This document shows positions 52,447-62,405 of a stretch of 64,000 bases of DNA, piece after piece. Under the pieces are notes generated by a model that saw only the letters and a list, made by a program, of their open reading frames with translations, searched no databases and was not told where the DNA came from. The translations under genes and the position numbers were made by a program. The stretch is from Onthophagus taurus (taxonomy: Eukaryota; Arthropoda; Insecta; Coleoptera; Scarabaeidae): contig NC_091976.1 in NCBI RefSeq assembly GCF_036711975.1, positions 4,154,001 through 4,218,000 of the forward strand, given 5' to 3'. How positions within the stretch are numbered: position 1 is the first letter of the stretch; each line of letters opens with the position of its first letter.

Positions 52447-54076
52447 ATGCCTTTTAAATTTGGAAAAGGCTCATCCGTATCGTGTGAAAACTTTAGCTTG
52501 CTAGCAAGCTTGGTCGATACACACATTGTCGACAAGAACGGGAAGTTGGTTCCTGTTCTTTCCAGCCTTCCCCGCTAGAGGCGGGGACGAAACCTCCACG
52601 CTCGGTAAGTTCCGCCTCCCCCATGGAGGTGACAACCGAATCGTCATGCCGCCCGCCTTCCACGTTGAAGCCGGCGACAAAACTGCCACGCCCGGTCGAT
52701 TCCGCCTCCCTCGTGGAGGCGGCAGCCAAAAAATCAGGCCGTCTGCCTTCCTCGTTGAAGGCGGCGACCAAAACTTCACGTTCGATTAGTTCCGCCTCCC
52801 CAGTGGAGGTGGCAGCAAAAGTCAGGCCGTCTGCCTTCCCCGTTGAAGGTGGCGACTAAAAAACCCCGCCCGGTAAGTTCCGCCTCCCCCGTGGAGACGA
52901 CAGCCACAACGTCAGGCCGACCGCCTTCCTCATTGAAGGCGGCAACCAAATCGTCAGGCCGTACGGTCTCCCCCGTGGAGGCGACGACCAGCGCGGCAGA
53001 CCTCAACGCCTACCTCGCGGAGGCGGCGACCACCACCCAACCGAGGTCCATGGCTGAGGCGCTGACTTCCGTCCCAACGGGTGAAATGGACGTCGATGTA
53101 GCAGTCGGCCCATCCAAATCCGCAGGAAAAAGGAAGGCGAGCAGCGACTTGGAGGAAGAATCTTCGGAGGCGGTGCGTCACCGCATGGAACCAGTTTCCA
53201 AGCGGATCCCCCCGGTAATCCTTCACGCTAAAGAGAACTGGGATTCGATTTCGGCGGAGATGGCGAGACTTAGGATCGCCTTTTCGAAAGCCAGAGCGGT
53301 TCCGCAAGGAATCAAGATAGAACTCCCCACCGTGGAAGCCTACCGCGCTCTGATGAAAATGTTGATGGCTGGTAAACACCAGTACCATACATTTGCCCTC
53401 CCCGATGATAAGCCGTTGAAGGTTGTCTTTAGAGGCGTCCCTACCAGTATTGGGGAGGACAGCATTGCTGCCGACCTGAGAAAACAGGGATTTTGGCCTG
53501 AAACCATAAAGCGGTTGCGCCAGGGCTCTGAACGGAGGCCAATTCCCCTGGTTCTGTGCGTCTTGAAAAAGACCGCGGACGCTAAGAGGATTGTCGACCT
53601 CAAGACGGTAAAGGGATTAACCATTACCGTCGAGAACGCTAAAAAGAAGACGGAAGTTGGTCAGTGTCATCGCTGTCAGCGTTACGGCCACTCCCAAGGA
53701 ATGTGCAATGGTGCACCTCGTTGCGTTAAGTGCGCCGGTGATCACTCGACGGCTTCCTGTTCCAAAGCAAAGGATGCGCCTGCCAAGTGCATCCTTTGCG
53801 GTGGCTATCATACCGCCAACTACAAAGAGTGCCCAAAACACCCGAAGGCGGCGGAAACGAGGGCGCCGGCGGCAGCCCCAAAGGTCAGAGCGACCGTTCC
53901 TCCAAAAGCGCCTATCCAGGTGCCAAAGGGGGATAAAAAAAGCTCCAGTAGCCGCAGCGAAACCCGTGCAGGCGGTTAGTAGATCGGCGAAAAAGCCAAA
54001 AGGCAACACTAACGTTGCCCCCAAAGCGAACGCTCCGGCTATGATAAGTGAGGTCAAGATGATGAAACTCTTATGA
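52447..54076 (+). pseudogene. Jockey-2b ORF1, frameshifted
   Basis: Starts MPFKFGKGSSVSCENFSLLA at 52447. The repeat region to about 53010 shifts frame repeatedly; from 52843 it is open to 53979 with the gag core (ENWDSISAEMARLRIAFSKA) and the three zinc knuckles (CHRCQRYGHSQGMC, CVKCAGDHSTASC, CILCGGYHTANYKEC). A one-base slip in the A-run at 53935-53941 ends the frame early, and about 150 bases of the C-terminus are deleted before the MMKLL end. Confidence 0.87.
52560..53015. repeat. Hairpin-bearing minisatellite in Jockey ORF1
   Basis: Roughly seven half-units of ~60-66 bases, each holding a small foldback: CGCCTTCCCCGTTGAAGGCG or CGCCTCCCCCGTGGAGGCG type. They encode the Ala/Ser/Pro repeats of ORF1. 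The same array, with other unit numbers, is in Jockey-1 (43390-43880). Unit count and phase differ between copies, producing the frameshifts. Confidence 0.8.
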
Positions 54077-54843
54077 TGACTCATCGAAGACCAAAAGTAC
54101 CTCATTCGCTTGAGTTGGCTTATTGGAATGCCAACGGCCTTGTCTGTAAACAGAATGAGCTTCGCGAGTTCGCCGAAAGATACGACCTTGATGCGATACT
54201 CATTTGCGAAACTCATCTGCAAGCGGGCGACAAGCCGCGGCTGCCCAATTATCGCTTCTATCGAAACGATAGAGTTGGAGCAAGAGGTGGCGGGACAGCC
54301 ATCTTCGTAAGGACCAGTTTGGATCATTACGAGGATCTGACTCCCCCTCTTCAACATCTCGAAGCTACTACGATTGTAGTACGAACACTATCGGGGTGCG
54401 TTCACTTAGTCGCCGCCTAAAATCGGCGGTTGTTGGAAGACGATCTAACGGGTGTCTTAGATACGGACAAAGGCGTGGTTATCGCCGGCGACCTAAACGC
54501 CAAGCACCCATCGTGGAACAGTCGGATCGCAAACGCGAACGGTAAAATACTGTGGAGTTTTACCGACGAGACGGGCATTGTCACCGATGTCCCCGCCATC
54601 CATACGTATTACCCGTCGAAAGAAAGGCAACGATCTGACGTTTTGAACATGGTCGTAATGAAAGATGTCAGACTAGTTCATAGAGTTACCACGCTCAATG
54701 AAGGAATTCGAGGAATTCATTTGGAACAAGGCCAGTACAGAGTTTACGCGGCTCGAAGATTACCCAAATCCCCTCCTAGCGGGATTAACGGATTACGACG
54801 TTGAACACCTTCGCCATAAACGGCCAAGGCTGCTTCTCGTCTG
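54073..54843 (+). pseudogene. Jockey-2b ORF2 remnant (endonuclease joined to extreme C-terminus)
   Basis: Begins at 54073 with the ATGA overlap. The endonuclease reads to ILICETHLQAGD and GARGGGTAIFVRTS; a small deletion near 54420 (after HLVAA) breaks the frame, which continues at 54430 with GDLNAKHPSWNSR. At about 54702 it fuses to the last part, whose frame is offset, ending at the same TGA context as Jockey-1. No reverse transcriptase remains. Confidence 0.87.
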
Positions 54844-54905
54844 ACGATCCAGGAACCCGACTGTCCTTTCCAAATCCACTCCCGATATCGCTAATTTAGC
54901 GAATC

Positions 54906-55119
54906 TTTTTTTTTTGTGTAGCAAAATTTTGCACAATACTTAATTTATCAATAATTTCATGGTAACGGAGACAGTTTAAACAAAGGTAGTTGCTGGCATT
55001 ATTAATTAAATATCTACTAGAGAAGTGGTACATTTAAGGGAAACAGAACGAATTATTATTTTAACAATGGTTGGTTTTGGAGATCGTACGAGGACGTAAC
55101 ATACAAGTACGTGTTTTAT
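54906..55119. other. Unassigned DNA left of PB4
   Basis: A T-run (54907-54916) and AT-rich sequence without a gene. TTAA occurs at 55120, the PB4 target. Confidence 0.5.
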
Positions 55120-55123
55120 TTAA

Positions 55124-57300
55124 CCCTTAGTGTGCACACGGGGTCATTTTGACCCTAAAAATTTATTTCAACTTATATAGCCTTAAACGGGATTGGCTCA
55201 TTGAATTGTATTCCTAACGAAAGTATAGGCTCATCTCCTTCCCAAAAGCAGGTAACATCGTCACTTGAGAAATTTTCTCAGTATACTCCAAAGCAGATGT
55301 GCGCGCGATAGGCAGGGTCAGATTGACCCCAGTGTGCACGATTCGAGTGTTTAAGTGTTTCGGTGTTTAAATGTTTTTATTTTTGTGTTCTGCACGTAGA
55401 ATGTCGTATAATCTACGGCCGCGGAGTGTTGGAGAAGCTTTAGAACAGGAGGAGCCTGAAATCGTCGATTTTGGAGGTGAATCGAGTAATGACGAATCTG
55501 ATAATGTTGAACAAATGTCGAATGATGACACAGATGAGGCAAGCGACCTTGGTGAAATAGAAGCCGAGGTTGAAAATCCGTCGAAACAAAGTCGCGCCTC
55601 GCTGTCACGTGCGAGAGGAAGACCAATAACTACAATGAAGGGAAAAAATGGATATACCTGGTCTGTGAAACCGGTCGAAAGAAACGCAAGTAAGAAATTT
55701 ACCGTTTACTCTGCGCACTACCTAGTGTTATTTCCATATTTTTTTTGTTTTTTAGATCGACGTTCATCGACGAGGATTTACATACCAGGACCAGCGAATG
55801 ACGCTCTGCAATGTGAGGAAATCGTTCAATTCTGGGAGGTATTATTCACAACGGAAATGCGCGAATTGATCGTGAAATATACAAACATAAAAATTGATTC
55901 AACCAGACGTGAAATTACTGACAAAGGTGGCATCCTCCAAACTTATCATCATACAACTGATTTGATTGAAATAAACGGTTTCATCGGATTGCTCTATTAT
56001 GCTGGCATTTGGAGAGTCAATCATATCGGCGTCAAGGAGTTATGGTCCAACACCGAAGGTTACAACATGTATCGAGCTACCATGCCTGGCAGACGGTTTA
56101 TTTTCTTTTCACAGTCGATACGGTTCGATGATAAAACAAGGAGGCCACAAAATAATAAGTTCGCCTGTATTGAAGAGTTATGGAATATGTTTATTGAGAA
56201 ATATAAATGGAATTATAAACCTCACAATTTCTGCACCGTGGATGAGCAGCTATTATCATTTCGAGGGAGATGTGGATTTCGCGTTTATATAAAAAGTAAA
56301 CCGGATCGATATGACCTCAAACTTGTTAGTTTGAACGACGCGAAAACTTTTTACATGATCAATGCTGTTCCCTATACGGGCAAAGTACACATCGAGAAAG
56401 GATTGTCTGTTTCTGAAGATGTATTTTTTAAAGTTACGGCTCCTATTCATGGAACTGAGCGTAGTGTGACCTGTGATAATTGGTTTACTTCGATCCCATT
56501 AATTGAGAAAGCCTTCAAAGATCCCTATAAAATGAAAATAACAGGCACAATTAGAAGTAATAAACGCGAGATCCCGTTGGAAATGAAGATAGCAGGAGAT
56601 GCGGAAACTGGAAAATACGGTTTTCACGAGAATATCACCTTACTATCTTGGACACCACGGAAGAATAAAATTGTTTTAGTGGCATCCTCATATGTTACAT
56701 CGACGGAAAATGAAGCGGAATCGCATAAACCTCTCATCATAAGCCACTACAACACTACGAAAGGTGGCACTGATGTTTTCGACAAATTGTGTCACTCGTA
56801 CACCGTCTGTCGTGGTACAAAACGATGGCCATTGCGATTTTTCTTTGGAATGTTAGATCAGGCGGCTGTCAATAGTAGAATACTCCATACCTGCCATAAA
56901 ATGAACGATTCGGAGAAGGCGAACGAAAGGCTTTCTGGAAGGGAAAGCCAAAAACAGATTGCCTTCTACCTGTTGAAACCGCAGCTCCAACGCCGACTTG
57001 AAACACCGTCGTTGAGGGTAGGGATACGAAAAAGTATCGAATCCATTTTGTCTATCGATTCAGCACCAACTCAAGAACATCGATCTACGTTTGAGAAACG
57101 AGTTCGATGTGCATTGTGCGATCGCAAAAAAGACCACAAAACTAAGGCAAAGTGCCCATCTTGCAGCCGAGCGATGTGTGACGATCACAGAGCCTACTTA
57201 TGTATAGACTGTGCTGGTGTACAGTCTATACATAAAAACAGCAGTATATTTTAGTTTAATCGTTTTTGTGAATTAAAAAATTCAAATATAAGCCATTTTG
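55124..57300 (+). mobile_element. PB4 piggyBac element, right end not found
   Basis: TTAA at 55120-55123 is followed by CCCTTAGTGTGCACACGGGG. A related inverted motif (GACCCCAGTGTGCAC) lies at 55335-55349, inside the 5' end. The open transposase follows. I could not locate the matching right terminus in 57255-57778, so the right limit is arbitrary. Confidence 0.75.
55401..57254 (+). CDS. PB4 piggyBac transposase, intact, with optional 66-base intron
   Basis: The likely start is MSYNLRPRSVGEALEQEEPE at 55401 (an ATG 30 bases upstream is also in frame), giving 617 residues unspliced. A GTAAGA...TTTTAG stretch of exactly 66 bases (55690-55755) is free of stops; splicing it removes 22 residues that look non-conserved (hydrophobic, Phe/Tyr-rich). 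The DDE core has NFCTVDEQLLSFRGRC near 56241, SVTCDNWFTSIPL near 56475 and TKGGTDVFDKLCHS near 56772. The C-terminus is a Cys-rich finger (CALCDRKK, CPSCSRAMC, CIDC) used for end binding. No lesion seen; possibly active. Confidence 0.92.
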   Translation: MSYNLRPRSVGEALEQEEPEIVDFGGESSNDESDNVEQMSNDDTDEASDLGEIEAEVENPSKQSRASLSRARGRPITTMKGKNGYTWSVKPVERNASKKFTVYSAHYLVLFPYFFCFLDRRSSTRIYIPGPANDALQCEEIVQFWEVLFTTEMRELIVKYTNIKIDSTRREITDKGGILQTYHHTTDLIEINGFIGLLYYAGIWRVNHIGVKELWSNTEGYNMYRATMPGRRFIFFSQSIRFDDKTRRPQNNKFACIEELWNMFIEKYKWNYKPHNFCTVDEQLLSFRGRCGFRVYIKSKPDRYDLKLVSLNDAKTFYMINAVPYTGKVHIEKGLSVSEDVFFKVTAPIHGTERSVTCDNWFTSIPLIEKAFKDPYKMKITGTIRSNKREIPLEMKIAGDAETGKYGFHENITLLSWTPRKNKIVLVASSYVTSTENEAESHKPLIISHYNTTKGGTDVFDKLCHSYTVCRGTKRWPLRFFFGMLDQAAVNSRILHTCHKMNDSEKANERLSGRESQKQIAFYLLKPQLQRRLETPSLRVGIRKSIESILSIDSAPTQEHRSTFEKRVRCALCDRKKDHKTKAKCPSCSRAMCDDHRAYLCIDCAGVQSIHKNSSIF

Positions 57301-57778
57301 TACGATTATATTTCGAATTATTTACTGCGATCCCTTATTTTCCACTTATCGCAAAACTTGAAAATTGCCGAACTTCACCTTCATAGATAAATATACTTTT
57401 TGGAAAAGCCATGTAATCGAATATTTTTTCCTTAAAGCATAGACACTTACCTACAAAACCCTAAAAGGATTTCCCCTCCGACTTCATAATTATACTCGCG
57501 TGTCACAAGTACGGTGTACAAATGTACAAGATGTTGTAGTGAATCTCACATCTATTATTGATGGTTTTTTTTTCATTTGCAGAAAGAAAGGATCGCTACA
57601 CGAATAATTCTTCCCTTCCTATTTTTATGTTTACTTTATGTGTATTGTCTTATTGGTTGAGCAGCGCGCTAGCTAATAACAACATTCCTAGAATTAAGAG
57701 CGTCCAGGGGAAAAAGGTATAAATATTGAGAAAGTAACTTCTAACGTAAATTGAGCCAAACCTAGACGCAAGAGTGAG
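57255..57778. other. PB4 3' region and unassigned DNA
   Basis: No gene. CTTATTTTCC, ACAAGTACGGTGTACAAATGTACAAG and a TTTCATTTGCAG acceptor-like sequence at about 57582 stand out, but nothing is assignable. Confidence 0.4.
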
Positions 57779-58147
57779 AGTCCGAGTAGTGCCTTGAACA
57801 GAGAAGCATCACCTTAGAGAGAAGTTGAAGAAATCGTCCGACCTGCTGCGAGAGCGAAGGAAGGGGAAGGATTCATGTTCTACCTGGTTGACCTCGTCCA
57901 AGCGTAATCCGGAGTAGGTAAGTTTCTTTCGAAACTGAAAGCGCCCTTTTTAGGGTTTGGTTCCCGCAAGGGAATTTTCGCCTGCATTTTAATCGGCAGA
58001 AATGTCGTTTAAAAATGGAAAAGGCTTGTCCGCGTCGTATAGAGATTTTAGCTCGCAAGCTTAATCGACACACATTCCGTCGACGGGAACGGGAAGTTGA
58101 TTCCCGTTCTTCGAAGCCGTCCGCCGTCCGCCTTCCCCGTTGAAGGC
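57779..58147 (+). mobile_element. Jockey-3: 5' stub ending at a hairpin
   Basis: Starts AGTCCGAGTAGTGCCTTGAA and follows the Jockey 5' UTR and start of ORF1 (degraded), then stops exactly after CGCCTTCCCCGTTGAAGGC at 58147. That is one of the foldback units of the ORF1 repeat. The next base begins the SNF2 fragment or its flank. More diverged than Jockey-1 and 2. Confidence 0.85.
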
Positions 58148-58171
58148 AATAGAGTTCATCGTAATACAATG

Positions 58172-58930
58172 TCAAAATAGTCTAAGTTAAAAGGACAGCT
58201 TAGGAATGCAAAAGCTATGTTGAACTGTGTAAGAAAACTATATAACGAAGGCCGATTTGAGTATATCGCAACTACTTTGAGTGCTATGACGAAGGAATGT
58301 ATAATTCTCAGTCGTCAAGATGATATTAGTATCCTCCTAAACATTGTCGGTCAGCTGCTTAGGACACAGGAAATGGACGTAAACGTTCTCCGCGAGAATA
58401 TTATTAGGAATGGGTTAGGTTGCATCTTAGCCCATTCTGTTGGACCAAATGGAAAGAAACTGCAAACAATTGCTTTCTCCGACATATACTACAGAAGATC
58501 TCCTCGGCACACTATTTTGCGTGTTGTTCCCGCTCGTACTCTGCTAGCTTGGAACAGGGAATACCTTAAGTGGTTCCACCCTAACCGTCAACGGTATTGG
58601 TGGCGCTGCAAAAATTCACATTTTAAACACAGCGAAATTATTTCGAACATTTGAGAAGAAGAAACAAGTTTTGAATAAATGGAAGTCAAACGGAGGAGTA
58701 TTAATTATGAGCTACAAAATGTATAGAACTTCAAGGTCTATGGGCCCGTCACTGCTTGGTCGGTCCAGGGCCAGACGTTCTAATCTGCGACAAAGGACAC
58801 CGAACAGCGCATCGCCAGGAAGCGAATTGTTCTAAGCGACAAACCGCATGAAAGAAATCGGGCAGATTACTGACCTATGATCGAATTTACCAGGCCAGAA
58901 TATCCACCAGATTTTGTGGAAACAGAATAA
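58172..58930 (+). pseudogene. Decayed SNF2-family helicase fragment (ARIP4/RAD54L2- or ATRX-like)
   Basis: The open frame 58217-58654 reads NGLGCILAHSVGPNGKKLQT, which aligns with the SNF2 motif I block of ATRX/ARIP4 (GCILAHxMGLGKTLQ) with the P-loop corrupted, then IYYRRSPRHTILRVVPARTL and LLAWNREYLKWF (the IVPxxTLxNW..EF..W block). In the next frame: KWKSNGGVLIMSYKMYR. In others: GPDVLICDKGHR (motif II, DEGH changed to DKGH) and RKRIVLSDKPHERNRADY (motif III, RRIVLTGTPLQNN). Order and spacing match the helicase, so the identification is solid for the family, less so for the exact member. At least three frameshifts and lost catalytic residues mean it is dead. No introns are seen, so it could be a retrocopy or an exon relic. 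Confidence 0.75.
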
Positions 58931-59223
58931 AACAATCATTTAAGCGTCATGGTGCAGGAGAAGATAAAAATTCCATGCGATGTAATTAACTCCCCTTTTA
59001 TATATAAATTCATCTGTATAACGATCTTTAGCCTAAAATCAAATAGATCAGGCTAGAATTTTTACCCGAGGTTGTGCAAACTGAATGAAAAACGACCATT
59101 TAAGCGCCTTTGATGTGAATATAGTAGTATCGGAGACACGTTACATTTTACGACTAAAACTTAACAAAAGTGTAGCGAATATTTTAGTAAAAGGTCATTT
59201 TAATATTTAAAATGGTGTAACAT
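58931..59223. other. Tail of SNF2 relic and spacer
   Basis: 58872-58945 and 59033-59110 are similar (both contain AT.AG.T.CAGGC.AGAAT and end CATTTAAGCG), an old ~80-base tandem duplication, perhaps of the SNF2 relic's last piece. No gene. Confidence 0.5.
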
Positions 59224-59768
59224 TTGCAGTATCATCTGTCTTTTAGCTTTCCCACCTCACAGCAGCATCCTTCCACCACGTATGTTTTTGGCTCTATGAG
59301 TGATCAAGAGACCAATCCTGTGCCATCTGGACCATCACCTTCCCAAGATGACGTTGCTTTGCTGAGCAATTCTCTTCAAATAATAAGTAAAGGCACTGTA
59401 GAAAATCCAGTACCAAAATCGGTCAGAAAAAAGATAGAATGTAATAAAGAACTGCAAGGAGTTATAAGAAAACTGGTATTCGTTTATTACCTTGCGAAGA
59501 GATTTCCGACTGCTCTTCCACCGTTTTCTTTAGGTGCGTACTGACTTGAGCATTTTAGTCCGAACGAACCAAACGAACCGAGCGCGCATAACCGAATTCG
59601 CCTAGTTAGTACGGGACGCCGAACCGAACTACGCGAACCGAACGCGAAGAACTTTTTCGGAGACTTGTCGGTAAATGTGAGTTGCTCAAAGGCGTTTGTT
59701 TATTCGTTGATGTTCAGTGTGTACGGACATTCGTCACGTTCGCAACGTTCGTTGATTTGTCTGCGCCA

Positions 59769-61839
59769 ATGGATTGGAATAGAGAAAAGTGCTTAGAATT
59801 GATAGATATTTATGAACGATATCCTATATTGTGGAATCCAAAAGACGGATTATATTATAATAAAGTAAAAAAACATGACGCTTGGTCATTTATTGACGAA
59901 AAATTTGGATGTCCTCCCGGAGAAGCCAAGAAGAAGATGGATAGTCTTCTTGCTAGTTTCAGGAGGGAAAAGGCAAAGGGGAAAAAATCTATAGGAACTG
60001 GTAAAGGTATTATTTATTACAACTTTTGTTTTTATTTCGGTACCTAAATGTTTATTTTACTACAGGCAGGCATGAAATTTATGTTTCCAAATGGTTTGCC
60101 TTCGGACGTTTGGCATTTCTTTTGGATAGAGATGAACCCAGGACAACTTTAGATACTGTTAAGGTATGTACCTAGTTAATTACAACATTCAGAAATTGTT
60201 TAATAATTGTCGTATTTATAAAAAAAAACTTTTTATTCAATATATTTTCATATCTATTTTTACAATAGTTTTGTGGATTTTCAAAATAAATTTTAATTCG
60301 GTATTGCATAGTTACATATTAATAGATACCAAATCATTTAGAAAAAAACATGAAACCGAGATACTTGGAAAGTGAAATAGGTACTACATATTATCACATA
60401 GGTACTCAGCAAAGTCATTACGAATTTCTTTCGCTGCATTTGCCGATTTACGCGGAATATTTATGATAGGCAAAAATGATGTTCCAGTATCATTTGCTTT
60501 TCTCCAACAACCTGGGGTAATGTTGCCCACATCGTCTTCTTGGTCGAAAGTCCCTTGCGGCGTGTAAATGTTTCTAGAGCTACCGCTATTTCTAAGAAAA
60601 TTATGCAGATAAACAGTTGTCAAAACAACTAATTGTGCTTTTTCAGGGCTAAGTAACATTGGTTTTCTTAGCACTCTAAAAACTGCCGACTGGATCCCAA
60701 AAACATTTTCTACTACCCTTCTTGCTCGACTAAGCTGAAAATTAAACGTTCTTTCAATTGATCCCGTTGAATGTAACCCAGAAAAAGATTTAAGTATATG
60801 TTTTGTTAATGGAAATGCTTCATCGGCCAAAAAAACATACGGTAATGTCTTGTTCAGGTTAGGTAACATTGAATCTGTAGGTAAGTCTAATGTACCGTTT
60901 TCCAATTTTTTATGAAGTGTAGAATTTTTGAAAACTCCGCCGTCTGATATCCGACCTTGACAACCAACATCCACAAATATGAAATTATAGTCTGCATCCA
61001 CGAGAGCAAATAAGACGATGCTAAAAGTTGATTTGTAATTATAGAAGTCACTTCCACTTTGAAACGGGGCCTGAATTACTACATGCTTCCCATCCATACA
61101 TCCTACACAGTGAGGAAATTGCCATTTTGTTTCAAACTGAATCAAATTAAAATTTAGACTTGCGGTTTTTCTGATATGCCTTATGGTATATTTAGCTTTA
61201 AACGATTTACAAACGAAGGTTTCTTTATTTCAGGATGAAAATGCTGAATTAGAAACGGAAAGTACATTCGAAACTGGAAGTGTTTTGGAAAATGAAGATG
61301 CTACAGATAATGTACAAGGGACTCAAGAAACAGCCCCCAAAGTGGGAATCCAAACGCAGGAAATAACTGCCCCAATGCCTCAATCATCCACCGTAACATT
61401 AAAAAAACGAAAGAGACTCTTTGAACGTGAAACGGTTGATAATCCGAAGATAGATGAAGCTTTAGGAATTTTAAGAGGCGCGGTTGCAAATAGTGCTCTT
61501 AAGACGGATGGATGCAGCGTATACGGACAACATGTAGCTCATAAATTAAGAGGCTACACGAAAAGAGTACAAAATATAGTAGAACACCATATTAATAATA
61601 TATTATTCAATGCTGACATGGGATACTATAGTCACGTAGAATCGCCATACCCACCATCATCTTCAAAGCAATGTTTAGCCACTCAAACGCCTCAACCTTC
61701 ACCACAACTTCAAACCACGATACCTTCTCCTTCGCCCTCTTCTTGTAATAGCTCGTATCAAATGTCTGTTACCCCTTTAACCCTAATCGAAAACCCCAAC
61801 AGAGTCGTACACCAGCTTGTCCGATGCCCTCACCACTGA
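59769..61839 (+). CDS. Harb6 MADF/BESS gene, three exons, interleaved with transposase
   Basis: Exon 1 (59769-60000) starts MDWNREKCLELIDIYERYP and holds the MADF domain (PILWNPKDGLYY, KKKMDSLLASFRREKAK). Exon 2 (60066-60163) has WFAFGRLAFLLDRDEPRTT. Exon 3 (61234-61839) is acidic, then Lys-rich (LKKRKRLFERE), has a BESS-like motif (YGQHVAHKLRGYTKRVQN followed by IVEHHINNILF) and a Ser/Pro-rich tail. All junctions have GT/AG and join in frame; no stop was seen, so the gene may be intact (~311 residues). Transposase exon 2 lies, antisense, inside the 1070-base second intron. Confidence 0.87.
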
Positions 61840-62405
61840 ACTCATTCATAATACATTTTCAGAACGTCAGGATGAGTCCAGGACATTTAACGATTGGTGA
61901 ATCATATTATATGTTTTTGTTTTTGTTTGTTTTTTGTTTGTGGAAACCAAATCTTAAAATATAAAAAAAAAATATTAAAAACTTACCTTTACTTGATCCT
62001 TTAGTCCTTGAATTAGTGCGTCGCAGGTTTCTATAATAATGACACCGATGCGTTGTTTGCAAATTTTAAATAAATATTGTAAACTGCTATAAGAGTCTCC
62101 TGTAGCTAGGAATCGTAAAGTAAGCGATCTTGTACAGGTATAGCTTTACGAAATTTCGTATCCTTTTTGGCAATTTTGGGACCCACTAGAATCAATAGTT
62201 TTTCAAAGTCTTCTGCAGACATACGTGTAAAATTTTTAAAGTGAAAGGTATCCATAACTCTTAGGAGGGTCATATTTTTGCGTCGTAAAAATAAGCTTCT
62301 TGCCCATACCTCTTTTGATTTTCTTTTCTTCACTTTACCATTATCTGCCATGGTTTGCACAAAGAAAAAAGCAGCAGCAGCTACGACAACACTCTCTGCG
62401 TCCAT
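60384..62405 (-). pseudogene. Harb6 transposase, two exons, interleaved with MADF gene
   Basis: Exon 1 (62405-61987) starts MDAESVVVAAAAFFFVQTM and covers the helix-turn-helix region; a small frameshift near 62115 separates AIPVQDRL from LTLRFLATGDS. It ends in a GTAAGT donor at 61986. Exon 2 (61136-60384) follows TTGATTCAG and is fully open: GCMDGKHVVIQAP (first Asp), LADEAFPLTKHIL (second), RRVVENVFGIQ (Glu), ending EIRNDFAEYLCDNM. The 850-base intron contains MADF exon 3. One indel from being intact. Confidence 0.88.

Larger units (their letters stand above)
52219..54905 (+). mobile_element. Jockey-2b: internally deleted LINE with both ends
   Basis: Starts AGTCCGTGTCATGCCTTGAA at 52219, carries the 5' UTR, ORF1 and the first ~220 codons of ORF2, then jumps at about 54702 to the last ~45 codons of ORF2 and the normal 3' end (to ~54905), followed by a T-run. 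About 1.9 kb with the entire reverse transcriptase is missing relative to Jockey-1. Both termini are nonetheless present. Confidence 0.9.
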
